Positions 17,241 to 25,721 of a DNA stretch of 64,000 nt are shown here, piece by piece. The notes under the pieces were generated by a model. That model saw nothing but the letters and a program-made list of their open reading frames with translations. It was not told the origin of the DNA and searched no databases. Source of the stretch: Bacteroidota bacterium. GTDB taxonomy: Bacteria; Bacteroidota; Bacteroidia; Chitinophagales; Saprospiraceae. Made by a program: the position numbers and the translations under genes. Positions within the stretch are counted from its first letter, which is position 1, and every line of letters begins with the position of its first letter. The stretch spans positions 1 to 64,000 of the forward strand of contig JANSWP010000020.1 in NCBI GenBank assembly GCA_024743405.1, written 5' to 3'.

Positions 17241-18728
17241 ATGAAGCAATTGAATTATAAGGTTGGTGTCAAAATTTTGATTGGTTTAGGCATTTTCATT
17301 CGTCTCTATCAATATTTGGTGTGCCGTTCATTTTACCATGACGAAGCACTTTTGGCAAGAAATATCAATGATCTTTCCTTTCCTGAATTGACGAGCGTGT
17401 TAGAATTTAATCAAGCTGCTCCCTTTGGATTTTTATGGCTCACTAAAGCTATTGTAAATGTAGCAGGAGACCAAGAATATTCCTTTCGACTAATACCACT
17501 TCTCGCAGGCATAGCCTCTATTTTTGTCTTTTATAAAATTATACAATACTTTTTCAATTCGTCTTTCAGGCTCATTGCCTTAGCTTTTTTCATCCTCAAC
17601 AATCATTTGGTATTTTACTCGATTTCCTTTAAACAATATGGTATCGACGTCTTTATCGGATTATTAATTACATGGGCTTTCCTTAAGGTCTTAAATGAAG
17701 AACATACTCAAAAAGAATTTTTCGTTTGGACATTCATTGGCGCTAGTTTAGTTTATTTCTCTCAACCTTCTATATTTTTTCTAGCAAGCGGAGGCTTAGT
17801 TTTGACTTTTAGTTTTTTAGGCAAAAAAAACTTTCCACAATTCAAAAACCTAACTTTATCAGGCAGTATTTGGATAGCCAGCTTCCTATTTTATTTCTTC
17901 TTTTTTCTTCGACCAAATTTGTCCAATGATTTTCTTCAAAATTATCATACACAATACTATATGCCATTATCATTTTGGAAAGCAGAAAGTTGGTCTTGGT
18001 ATATCGATAGTTTCACTAATCTCTTCTCAAACCCTACAGACATTCATTTTAAAACACTCGGAGTAATTTTCGGATTTTTAGGAATTATTTTTGGGCTTTT
18101 GAAAAATGATAAAAAATATTTCCTATTACTTTTACCCATTCTATTTGCATTTGGAGCTTCCGCTTTTGAAAAATATTCCACAATTCCTCGTTTAATGCTT
18201 TTTGCCACGCCTGCTTTCATTATTTTTTTAGTAAAAGGGCTTGAATTTGTTTATCAAAAACTAGATCCAATTATTCCAAAGTTTTCTTTCCCCATCACAT
18301 TAATTCTGTGTGGTATTTTATTGCTCCAATCTTTCTTAAATAGTGCCATACATCAAATAGCAAAACCAAAACGAGTTGAAAATATTAAAGCCCTTTTAAG
18401 CTATATTGAATCCGAAAAACAACCGAATGATGTCCTTTATTTGTATTTTCATTCAGAAGCACAATTTGGGTATTATAAGAACAAATATGAGCTGGCTAAT
18501 TTGGAAATCATTCAGGGTAAAAACCCTTATGATGAATTATGGGAAAGCGATTTTGAAGCCCTAAAAAACAAGGGTCGTGTTTGGGTTTTAATGACGCATT
18601 ACAAACGCCTCGATGGAACATTAGATAATCAAATTTATACTGAAAAAATGAATACTTTTTGTTTGAAAACCGCAGAGAAAAACGAAGCTGGTGGAGTAGT
18701 GCTTTTATATAATTGTTCCTCGAAATAA
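17241..18728 (+). CDS. GT39/ArnT-like polytopic glycosyltransferase
   Basis: 495 aa with roughly ten predicted membrane helices. The first large periplasmic loop starts CRSFYHDEALLARNI, with the Asp-Glu pair typical of C-type glycosyltransferases that use polyprenyl-phosphate sugars. The C-terminal ~120 residues form a soluble domain (NDVLYLYFHSEAQFGYY). Donor and acceptor are unknown. Its TAA lies at the very edge of inverted-repeat element B2. Confidence 0.72.
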   Translation: MKQLNYKVGVKILIGLGIFIRLYQYLVCRSFYHDEALLARNINDLSFPELTSVLEFNQAAPFGFLWLTKAIVNVAGDQEYSFRLIPLLAGIASIFVFYKIIQYFFNSSFRLIALAFFILNNHLVFYSISFKQYGIDVFIGLLITWAFLKVLNEEHTQKEFFVWTFIGASLVYFSQPSIFFLASGGLVLTFSFLGKKNFPQFKNLTLSGSIWIASFLFYFFFFLRPNLSNDFLQNYHTQYYMPLSFWKAESWSWYIDSFTNLFSNPTDIHFKTLGVIFGFLGIIFGLLKNDKKYFLLLLPILFAFGASAFEKYSTIPRLMLFATPAFIIFLVKGLEFVYQKLDPIIPKFSFPITLILCGILLLQSFLNSAIHQIAKPKRVENIKALLSYIESEKQPNDVLYLYFHSEAQFGYYKNKYELANLEIIQGKNPYDELWESDFEALKNKGRVWVLMTHYKRLDGTLDNQIYTEKMNTFCLKTAEKNEAGGVVLLYNCSSK

Positions 18729-18896
18729 TTTAGATTATGTTTGGAATTTGCGTTTGAGTGATTTTTTGAGGAAAAATTATATTGAAGGAAGCATTTTTCG
18801 CAGTCAAATGCGGGCAATTTGAGAAGAAAAATAACGCTGCGCAAAATGATATTTGACGAAAAATCGCCAAAATCAAAATTCAAACATACTCTTAAA
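18729..18896. repeat. Inverted-repeat element, type B copy 2 (about 168 bp)
   Basis: Inverse-oriented near-copy (about 92% by eye) of 4930-5095, with ends TTTAGATTATGTTTGGAATT and AATTCAAACATACTCTTAAA. It fills the whole space between the stop of the glycosyltransferase (18728) and the ATG of the ornithine-cyclodeaminase-like gene (18898), so it must act as, or contain, the 3' UTR of one and the leader of the other. Confidence 0.85.
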
Positions 18897-18897
18897 T

Positions 18898-19833
18898 ATG
18901 ATACCCTTTTTTGATGCTCAAATGCTCGAAGAGAGATTAAGTTTTAAAACTTTAATCGAATGTTTACGACAAGCCTTTCAGGAAGAATATACTGTGCCCA
19001 CTCGTCTCCATCACAATGTCGAAAACCCTGCAGAAGGTATCGATTCTACTCTTTTATTAATGCCCGCCTGGAAAGCGGGGGAGCATCTAGGTGTGAAAAT
19101 CGCCCTCGTCTCTCCCAATAATGGAAAATATAATTTACCCGCCATTCAAGGAATTTATACTTTATTCAATGCTCAAACCGGAGTTCCAATTGCACAAATG
19201 GATGCAAAAACTTTAACCACATTACGTACAGCCGCAGCTTCCGCTCTAGCTGCTGACTTTTTGTCTAGAAAAGATTCCGAAACACTTTTGATGGTTGGCA
19301 CAGGAGCACTTGCCCCAAAGTTAATTCAAGCCCATTGCACCATTCGACCAATAAAAAAAGTAATGATTTGGGGACGAAATTTTGAAAAAGCCAAACAACT
19401 TTCTCAAGAATTATCTTTTTTAAACATGGACATCCAAGGTGTCGAAAATCTAGAAATAAACATTCCAAAAGCTGACATTATTTCTTGTGCCACCTTGAGT
19501 AAAGACCCATTGATTTTTGGAAAATATTTGAAAGAAGGACAGCATATTGATTTAGTTGGTTCTTACAAGCCTGATATGCGCGAAGCAGACGATGAAGTCA
19601 TTCAAAAAAGTGAAATTTTTGTAGATATCTTGGCAGGCGCAACTAAAGAAACAGGGGATATTGTTATTCCAATTCAAAAAGGAATTTTGCAAAAAGAGGA
19701 AATAAAAGGTGATCTTTTTAGTCTTTGTCGACAAGAAAGATCAGGCAGAAGCAACAAAAAAGAAATTACACTTTTCAAATCAGTAGGTCACGCATTAGAA
19801 GACCTCGCAGCAGCAATATTGGCAATAAACTAA
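18898..19833 (+). CDS. Ornithine cyclodeaminase / mu-crystallin family protein
   Basis: 311 aa, NAD(P)-dependent family that includes ornithine cyclodeaminase and Delta1-pyrroline-2-carboxylate reductase. Visible are DAKTLTTLRTAAASALAADF (substrate-binding Lys/Arg region), a Rossmann motif LLMVGTGALAPKLI, and IDLVGSYKPDMREADDE with the active-site Asp position. The ATG at 18898 is chosen over an upstream in-frame ATG at 18853 because the extra 15 codons are translated repeat B2. No ornithine or proline genes are adjacent, so the substrate is open. Confidence 0.83.
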   Translation: MIPFFDAQMLEERLSFKTLIECLRQAFQEEYTVPTRLHHNVENPAEGIDSTLLLMPAWKAGEHLGVKIALVSPNNGKYNLPAIQGIYTLFNAQTGVPIAQMDAKTLTTLRTAAASALAADFLSRKDSETLLMVGTGALAPKLIQAHCTIRPIKKVMIWGRNFEKAKQLSQELSFLNMDIQGVENLEINIPKADIISCATLSKDPLIFGKYLKEGQHIDLVGSYKPDMREADDEVIQKSEIFVDILAGATKETGDIVIPIQKGILQKEEIKGDLFSLCRQERSGRSNKKEITLFKSVGHALEDLAAAILAIN

Positions 19834-19838
19834 CCGTA

Positions 19839-21014
19839 TCAATCTGACAAATTAGCGTCGATTAAAATGTTCTTAACTTCCTCAAACTCCGTTGGCGTAT
19901 TCACGTTTTTAATGGCTTGGGAATCCGGAATTTCCAATAAATGAATAGCTGAGTTTATCAATACTTTTCTTGGACATGAATAACCTTGCGCCAAAAATTG
20001 GTATAATACTGGATAACTTTTGGGCTCCCAAATCGTAATTAACGGCTCTGGGAAATTAGTGACAGGACTATGAAAAGCCGTCGCTATATTCGAAGTGTTT
20101 CGATTTTCGGTTAAAAATTTCAATGTCCGTTTATCCAATAAAGGTAAATCACAGGCGACTACCAGCCAAGCATGATTAGGATATTTACGGAAGGCAGAAA
20201 GAATCGCCCCAAAAGGACCTAGACCTGAAAAACTATCTTTCAAAATAGGTAAATCATTAGCTGTTTTTTCATCTTGGTCGTCTCGAAAAGAAAGGAAGGT
20301 TTTTTCACAAAATTGGGTCAACAAATCATGAACATATTCCCGTTGAGGTTTTCCATGATAATCAATTTGTCCTTTATCTCTACCCATTCGTTCACTCTTT
20401 CCACCTGCCAAAACTAATCCAAATAATGGTGGAATTGCTGTTTCCATTTTATGCGCTAAAAATTCTTTAATCTCGTGAAAATCAGATAACCTAACAACAG
20501 GAATCTCATTAATCCCTTCAATATTCTCCTTCAAAAAACCAAAAGGTTCCGACACATTATCTGTTAATAAAATCAATTGCACATTTGTCAAACTATCCAA
20601 TTTTCTTTTCAAAGAATCTTCCTTTCGTGGGTCAATAACAACGATTTGGTTTTTAGCTTTAAAATGATTTCCATTCACTAAAACTAGGTCTGACTCATTA
20701 AAGTAAGTTCGATATTGAAAAGAATCCATTTCTGCATTTGACTCAAATCGATGATGCGTGATTTTGTCTGTATATTCTAAAAATGCATTATTAGAAATAG
20801 CATTTTTAGACGTTTCATTCTCTAACTCTCCATCTGCACTTTTATGATCCGCATCAACATAGGCGACTTTCCATTTTTCAGAAAGCTCTTTCGTCAAATC
20901 ATACGCTAATTTTTGAATAACCCCACAAGGTGTTCCAAGAATCGCCCACTCATTTCTTCCGAATTGACCATAATTGGGGCGCGTTAAATTTGCATGTTTT
21001 TTATGCTTTTTCAT
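19839..21014 (-). CDS. mobA: MobA-like molybdenum cofactor guanylyltransferase with an N-terminal MobB-like domain
   Basis: 391 aa. Residues ~197-391 are a MobA nucleotidyltransferase (GLVLAGGKSERMGRDKG, WLVVACDLPLLDKRTL), which attaches GMP to molybdopterin. Residues 1-~190 resemble a MobB-type P-loop domain in layout (start WAILGTPCGVIQKLAYDL, VAYVDADHKSADGE) but have no intact GxxGxGKT. It is the last gene of the moco cluster, separated from moaC by inverted-repeat element A2. It converges on the preceding plus-strand gene with a 5-base gap. Confidence 0.82.
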   Translation of the reverse strand: MKKHKKHANLTRPNYGQFGRNEWAILGTPCGVIQKLAYDLTKELSEKWKVAYVDADHKSADGELENETSKNAISNNAFLEYTDKITHHRFESNAEMDSFQYRTYFNESDLVLVNGNHFKAKNQIVVIDPRKEDSLKRKLDSLTNVQLILLTDNVSEPFGFLKENIEGINEIPVVRLSDFHEIKEFLAHKMETAIPPLFGLVLAGGKSERMGRDKGQIDYHGKPQREYVHDLLTQFCEKTFLSFRDDQDEKTANDLPILKDSFSGLGPFGAILSAFRKYPNHAWLVVACDLPLLDKRTLKFLTENRNTSNIATAFHSPVTNFPEPLITIWEPKSYPVLYQFLAQGYSCPRKVLINSAIHLLEIPDSQAIKNVNTPTEFEEVKNILIDANLSD

Positions 21015-21042
21015 ATAGATTTTTCATTGATTTTCATTCTCT

Positions 21043-21204
21043 AAGTAACGAGCAAAGAATAAGTTCGCCATTTGGAGATAAAGCTTTTGTTCTAATATTA
21101 GGCATTTACTGAAGGAATAGCCAAGCTATTGCTGAGGAAAATAACGACGTATTAGAATAAAAGATTATCGGTAAAATGATGAAGGTATTCTTTACTCGTT
21201 ACTA
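21043..21204. repeat. Inverted-repeat element, type A copy 2 (162 bp)
   Basis: Ends AGTAACGAGCAAAGAATA and, inverted, AGTAACGAGTAAAGAATA (17 of 18). The end at 21192-21204 encodes the last residues SNE and the TAA of moaC. The interior, read in reverse complement, has CGTTATTTTCCTCAGC, a small stem and TCCTTCAG, the core shared with type B. Confidence 0.8.
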
Positions 21205-21674
21205 AAGAAATCCTTTTTACCTCCGGTCTTTTGAATCAACTTCGTCTCTTTTATCACAATATCATGCGAGAAAGCTTTACACATATCATAAATCGTCAAA
21301 GCCGCCACACTCGCACCCGTCAAAGCTTCCATTTCAATCCCTGTCTTCGCTGTCACAGTTGCCAAACACTCAATGACAACTTCTTTGTCACTATTTATAT
21401 GAATATCAATTTGACAATTTTCCATCCCTATCGGGTGGCATAAAGGAATCAAGTCTCCCGTTTTTTTGGCAGCCATAACCCCTGCGATGATAGCCGTTTG
21501 AAAAACAGGTCCTTTCTTCGTTTGAATGTCGTCTCCCTCAAAATGACTTAAGATTTCATCATCCAAAATCAAAATGCTTCGTGCTTTAGCAGTTCTTCTC
21601 GTCGTTTTTTTTCCGCCAACATCCACCATTGATGGATTTCCAGAAGCATCTAAATGTGTGAATTTTTTTTCCAT
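21192..21674 (-). CDS. moaC: Cyclic pyranopterin monophosphate synthase MoaC
   Basis: 160 aa. Conserved motifs include PSMVDVGGKKTTRRTA, LIPLCHPIGMENC (metal/phosphate pocket), GIEMEALTGASVAALTIYDMCKA and a C-terminal GGKK. It converts 3',8-cyclo-GTP to cyclic pyranopterin monophosphate. The start abuts the moeA stop. The C-terminal SNE and the stop codon come from the end of repeat element A2, so the native tail may have been replaced. Confidence 0.95.
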   Translation of the reverse strand: MEKKFTHLDASGNPSMVDVGGKKTTRRTAKARSILILDDEILSHFEGDDIQTKKGPVFQTAIIAGVMAAKKTGDLIPLCHPIGMENCQIDIHINSDKEVVIECLATVTAKTGIEMEALTGASVAALTIYDMCKAFSHDIVIKETKLIQKTGGKKDFFSNE

Positions 21675-22871
21675 TTATCTATAAATTATCACAGGATAAG
21701 CATCTCCTTTTTTAAAACTATTTTGTCCTTTTGGCAATTCCATAAAACCATCTGCATCTGCCAAATTCGCCAAATCTCCCGAACCTTTTCCCATGATTGG
21801 TTTTGCCGAAATTCGACCATCTTTTTGATACGTAATTTTTACTTGTAAGAAATAAGTCAAATCAGGTTTAAATTCAAAATTCTGTTCCAAGACTGCACAT
21901 TGATATTCAAAAGATTCTAACCCTAAACTTGATCTTAACCAAGGTCGAAAATACCGATTTGCGCACATAAAAGTTGAAGCAGGATTTCCCGGAAAGGCGA
22001 AAACTATAGTGTCATTCGGTGAACGTCCAAACCAAAAAGGTTTACCTGGTCTTTGCCGAACTCGATGAAATAATTTTTGAACCTTTAATTCTTCCAAAAT
22101 TTCAGGAATAAAATCAAATTTCCCCTTCGACACTCCACCACTCATTACAATCACATCAAAGTTTTCCAAACAATCTTTTAACCCTTTTCGAATCTCCTCT
22201 TTTTCATCATTTAAATGCTTCTTTTCAGCATAAATGCCCCATCTTAAAAAAGTTGCCCAAAGATTATGAACATTTGATTTTCGGATTTGATGGGGTAATG
22301 GATTTTCGGAAATTTCAACCAACTCATCTCCTGTGGAAATGATAACCACTTTAGGCGTTTTCGCTACTTTCAAATGTGTTTTCCCGATGGTCGCCGCAAC
22401 TCCGATTTCGGCAGGCGAAATGATATTTCCAGATTTCACTAAGATATCACCTGCTTTTCTATCACTTCCTTTTTGATGCGCATTTTGAGTGAGTCGGACA
22501 TCGTCAATATTAATTCTTGCCTTTCCATTTTTAATTTCTACATCTTCATAGCGAATAACTGTATCCGTATTGTTTGGCAACACTGCACCTGTCATAACCT
22601 CTAAACAATTTGCCTTGTTTTCTAGAGTTTTTTGTGGAGAACCAGCGGCTTGCAACCCTTCAATCAAAAATATTCTTTGCCCTTTTTCGAAGGTTTCGAA
22701 TTGAATGGCGATACCGTCCATAGAGACCCTTGTAAAAGGAGGGAAATCTCGCTCAGCGTAGAGATTTTCTTTTAAGACCCTATTAATTGATTGTTCAAGG
22801 GAAACTTCTTCAATTCCAAAATCTTGAACATTATTTAAAACTATTTCTGAAGCTTCTTTAACCGTAATCAA
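21675..22871 (-). CDS. moeA: Molybdopterin molybdenumtransferase MoeA
   Basis: 398 aa with MoeA domains: FPPFTRVSMDGIAI, VMTGAVLPNNTDTVIRYED, VVIISTGDELVE, DVIVMSGGVSKGKFDF (substrate loop), RPGKPFWFGRS and FAFPGNPAST. It inserts molybdate into adenylylated molybdopterin. The open frame runs back to an ATG at 22997 inside moaA, but the family N-terminus (MITVKEASEIV pattern) begins at a TTG at 22871, 28 bases after the moaA stop, which I take as the start. Moderate certainty on the start, high on identity. Confidence 0.9.
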   Translation of the reverse strand: MITVKEASEIVLNNVQDFGIEEVSLEQSINRVLKENLYAERDFPPFTRVSMDGIAIQFETFEKGQRIFLIEGLQAAGSPQKTLENKANCLEVMTGAVLPNNTDTVIRYEDVEIKNGKARINIDDVRLTQNAHQKGSDRKAGDILVKSGNIISPAEIGVAATIGKTHLKVAKTPKVVIISTGDELVEISENPLPHQIRKSNVHNLWATFLRWGIYAEKKHLNDEKEEIRKGLKDCLENFDVIVMSGGVSKGKFDFIPEILEELKVQKLFHRVRQRPGKPFWFGRSPNDTIVFAFPGNPASTFMCANRYFRPWLRSSLGLESFEYQCAVLEQNFEFKPDLTYFLQVKITYQKDGRISAKPIMGKGSGDLANLADADGFMELPKGQNSFKKGDAYPVIIYR

Positions 22872-22899
22872 AATATATTTTTGGTTTTTTATTAAGATT

Positions 22900-23898
22900 T
22901 TATCCCCCAATCGTGGCCATACTCTCCGAAACCGGAATCCCAAACTTTCGTCGTCCTTCTGCCTCAAACCCATCTTTCGCTCGATTTTGAAAAGCATCTA
23001 AAAACGCCGTTTCCATTTGCGCTTCCGTTGCTCCGTTTCTCAATAAGTTCTTAATATTAAAGATGCCATCATCATAAAGACAGGTTTTTAACATCCCTTG
23101 TGGCGTCAGGCGAATTCGATTACAAGTCCCGCAAAAAGTGCGACTGTATGCGGCAATAATCCCTACTTGACCTTTATGATTTGGAATTTGATAATTATGA
23201 GATGTCGAAAATGGTGGATCAGGAATTTTTTGAATATCAGGAAAACTATTTTTTAATTCTTTCAAAATACGTCGATGATTCCATTTTAATTGTTGATGAT
23301 TTGAGCCTGCACCGTTGAAAGGCATTTCTTCTATATAACGAACACCGACGGGGTAGTCTTTTGTCAATTTCGCCATTTCGATAATGTCCGCCTCATTCTT
23401 CCCTTCCATGACAACCATATTGATTTTGGTTGGTATTTCATATCGAATTAATTCCTCAAAAGTGTGCATCACTTTTTCTAATTCATCACGTCGAGTTATT
23501 TCAAAAAATCGATCTTTATCAAGAGTATCCAAACTCAAGTTAACTGAATTGATACCCATCTTTTTCAATTCAGGAATCAATGGCGCTGTCAAAGTACCGT
23601 TGGTCGTTATATTTATTTTTTTGAGCCCTTCAATGCTTTTTAATGTCCTCAAAAAATCCATCATGTTTTTCCGAACAAATGGCTCTCCTCCTGTAATTCG
23701 AATTTTTTCGATACCCATTTTTACCAAAATTTGAATAATTCGTTCCATCTCTTCATAAGTCATCAACTCTTTTTTCGGAACATAATTGATCCCCTCTTCC
23801 GGCATACAATAGAAGCATCTCAAATTACATCGGTCAGTAACTGCAAGTCGCAGATAATTGACTACTCTTCCGTGATTATCATACAATTGTTTGGACAT
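22900..23898 (-). CDS. moaA: GTP 3',8-cyclase MoaA
   Basis: 332-aa radical SAM enzyme. The N-terminal cluster motif CNLRCFYC has Cys24, Cys28 and Cys31. The GGEP motif appears as RITGGEPFVRK. The C-terminal second 4Fe-4S site is CGTCNRIRLTPQGMLKTC, and the sequence ends in the catalytic Gly-Gly (MATIGG). First gene of the moco cluster moaA-moeA-moaC-mobA. moaD, moaE and moeB are not in this window. Confidence 0.97.
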   Translation of the reverse strand: MSKQLYDNHGRVVNYLRLAVTDRCNLRCFYCMPEEGINYVPKKELMTYEEMERIIQILVKMGIEKIRITGGEPFVRKNMMDFLRTLKSIEGLKKINITTNGTLTAPLIPELKKMGINSVNLSLDTLDKDRFFEITRRDELEKVMHTFEELIRYEIPTKINMVVMEGKNEADIIEMAKLTKDYPVGVRYIEEMPFNGAGSNHQQLKWNHRRILKELKNSFPDIQKIPDPPFSTSHNYQIPNHKGQVGIIAAYSRTFCGTCNRIRLTPQGMLKTCLYDDGIFNIKNLLRNGATEAQMETAFLDAFQNRAKDGFEAEGRRKFGIPVSESMATIGG

Positions 23899-23984
23899 TG
23901 GTTTGAATTTTCATTCTTCTTAGGCGAAGATAGTCAGACTTTGGAAACCAATTTTTTAAAACGGTGTTGAAATGGCAATTTTAA

Positions 23985-23992
23985 TAACTTTG
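23985..23992 (+). promoter_or_regulatory. Bacteroidota -7 promoter box TAACTTTG for mvaD
   Basis: TAACTTTGCG matches TANNTTTG, 86 bases upstream of the mvaD ATG. This leaves a leader of about 80 bases that contains two competing hairpins. Confidence 0.45.
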
Positions 23993-24000
23993 CGTACTTA

Positions 24001-24058
24001 AAATTTCACTTCTGTGAAAAATTTCGTGATTTTCATTTTTCTAAAATCACGAAATTTT
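24001..24058 (+). promoter_or_regulatory. mvaD leader with two overlapping inverted repeats
   Basis: A perfect 16-bp inverted repeat, AAAATTTCGTGATTTT (24018-24033) and AAAATCACGAAATTTT (24043-24058), with a 9-base loop, lies 20 bases before the mvaD ATG. Its left arm overlaps the right arm of a smaller hairpin, AAATTTCAC / GTGAAAAATTT at 24001-24024, so only one can form at a time. There is no long U tract, so an attenuator or mRNA-stability role is possible but unproven. Confidence 0.45.
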
Positions 24059-24077
24059 CAAAGAATCATAGACTATT

Positions 24078-25166
24078 ATGCTAGACTACAAGAATCCAAA
24101 GCTCACCATTGACCCAACAAATATTGAAGGAGGAAGTTTTTCATGGAAAAGCCCATCTAATTTAGCGATTATTAAATATTGGGGGAAATATGGAGTTCAA
24201 CTGCCTAGAAACCCTTCGATTAGCTTTACTTTGGAAAGTGCATTTACTCATACATTATTGGAATATAAACCCAAAACAAATTCAGAAGAAGGCATCGTTT
24301 TGGATTTTTATTTCCATGAAGAGCAAAATGAGGTCTTCAAAAATAAGATCCAAAAATTTCTAGAAAGCCTAACTGATATTTTCCCATTTTTAAACCAATT
24401 AGAGCTCACTATAAAAAGTAAAAATTCTTTTCCTCATTCGGCAGGCATTGCTTCGTCTGCTTCAAGTATGAGTGCGTTGTCCTTGTGTTTGTGTTCATTA
24501 GAAGATGAATTATTTGAGTCTTTAAGTGAGGATTCCGAATTTGATAAAAAAGCCTCATATATCGCCAGACTAGGTTCCGGAAGTGCTTGTCGTTCTATTT
24601 ATCCAGGCATGGCAGTTTGGGGAGAAAGTAAAGATATTCAAGGCTCCTCTGACCTTTTTGCTATTCCTTACCAAGAAAATATTCATGAAGTTTTTCAAGG
24701 ATTCCATGATGATATTTTAATTGCAAGTTTTGCCGAAAAAAGCGTCTCAAGCCGAGCAGGCCATGCGCTAATGGAAGGAAATGCTTTTGCAAAACCACGT
24801 TATGAACAAGCAAATGAAAGAATGAGTCGTTTATTGCCAGCATTGAAAGCCGGAGATTTGGAAACGTTTGGTCAAATCACAGAAAACGAAGCTTTGACCC
24901 TTCATGCTTTAATGATGGCTTCTAATCCGTCTTATATTTTAATGCGCCCCAATACTTTGAAAATGATCGAATTATTGAGGGACTATCGGCAAGAGACAAA
25001 AAATCCTATTTATTTCAGTTTGGATGCAGGACCAAATTTACATCTTTTATACCCTGAAGATATAGTACATGAGGTTCGTCCGTTTATAGATAGTGAATTA
25101 GCGCCACTTTGTGAAAACAATATTTATATCCCAGATTGGGTTGGTAATGGGCCAGAACAACTTTAA
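24078..25166 (+). CDS. mvaD: Diphosphomevalonate decarboxylase
   Basis: 362-aa GHMP-family enzyme that makes isopentenyl diphosphate in the mevalonate pathway. Motifs: SPSNLAIIKYWGKYG (N-terminal, with the family's conserved KYWGK), PHSAGIASSASSMSAL (ATP-binding), LGSGSACRSIYPGMAVW, and FSLDAGPNLHLLYP with the catalytic Asp. No other mevalonate gene is in view. The rhodanese lipoprotein gene follows 9 bases after its stop. Confidence 0.93.
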   Translation: MLDYKNPKLTIDPTNIEGGSFSWKSPSNLAIIKYWGKYGVQLPRNPSISFTLESAFTHTLLEYKPKTNSEEGIVLDFYFHEEQNEVFKNKIQKFLESLTDIFPFLNQLELTIKSKNSFPHSAGIASSASSMSALSLCLCSLEDELFESLSEDSEFDKKASYIARLGSGSACRSIYPGMAVWGESKDIQGSSDLFAIPYQENIHEVFQGFHDDILIASFAEKSVSSRAGHALMEGNAFAKPRYEQANERMSRLLPALKAGDLETFGQITENEALTLHALMMASNPSYILMRPNTLKMIELLRDYRQETKNPIYFSLDAGPNLHLLYPEDIVHEVRPFIDSELAPLCENNIYIPDWVGNGPEQL

Positions 25167-25175
25167 TAATTGACT

Positions 25176-25709
25176 ATGAAAAAGATTTGGATTTTCTTCT
25201 TTACTTTATATTCTATGCTTTCGGCATGTGCTCAGAATAAAACCATTCCTGTTGATAGAGCAACCTGTGAAAATGAGGCTTTTGATAAAGAAGTCGAAAA
25301 AACGATCAATTTTACAATTCCAACGATTAGCGTACCTAGCCTGAAAAAGGAATTGAATGATGTTTACATTTTCGATACTCGTTCAAAAGAAGAATTTGAA
25401 GTCAGCCATATTCCAAATGCTCAATACTTAGGGTATTGGAACTTTGACAAGAAAAAATTGAAAGATATTCCCAAAAACTCAAAAATCGTATTGTATTGTT
25501 CCATCGGATATCGTAGTGAAAAGATTGGCGAGCAATTACAGAAAAATGGTTTCACAAATGTCCATAATCTTTATGGAAGCATTTTCGAATGGGTAAACCA
25601 AGGCAATGAAGTTGTCAATAAAAATGATATCACTGTGAAAAAGGTACATACCTATAATCGTCAATGGAGCGAATGGGTAAATGAGGGGAGCGCAATTAAA
25701 ACCTGGTAA
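25176..25709 (+). CDS. Rhodanese-domain lipoprotein
   Basis: 177 aa. SPII signal with lipobox LSAC, then a single rhodanese domain (YIFDTRSKEEFEVSHIPNA, catalytic loop VLYCSIGYRSEKIGEQL with the persulfide cysteine) and a C-terminal extension of about 30 residues. It is expected in the envelope facing the periplasm. The ATG at 25176 is used rather than an in-frame TTG six bases upstream. Probably co-transcribed with mvaD. Confidence 0.85.
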   Translation: MKKIWIFFFTLYSMLSACAQNKTIPVDRATCENEAFDKEVEKTINFTIPTISVPSLKKELNDVYIFDTRSKEEFEVSHIPNAQYLGYWNFDKKKLKDIPKNSKIVLYCSIGYRSEKIGEQLQKNGFTNVHNLYGSIFEWVNQGNEVVNKNDITVKKVHTYNRQWSEWVNEGSAIKTW

Positions 25710-25721
25710 AGAAGGATAGCA

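Noticed and set aside
23899-24000. Moco riboswitch upstream of moaA
   Set aside because: The ~100 bases before moaA lack the long GC-rich stems of that riboswitch, and no such element is established in this phylum.
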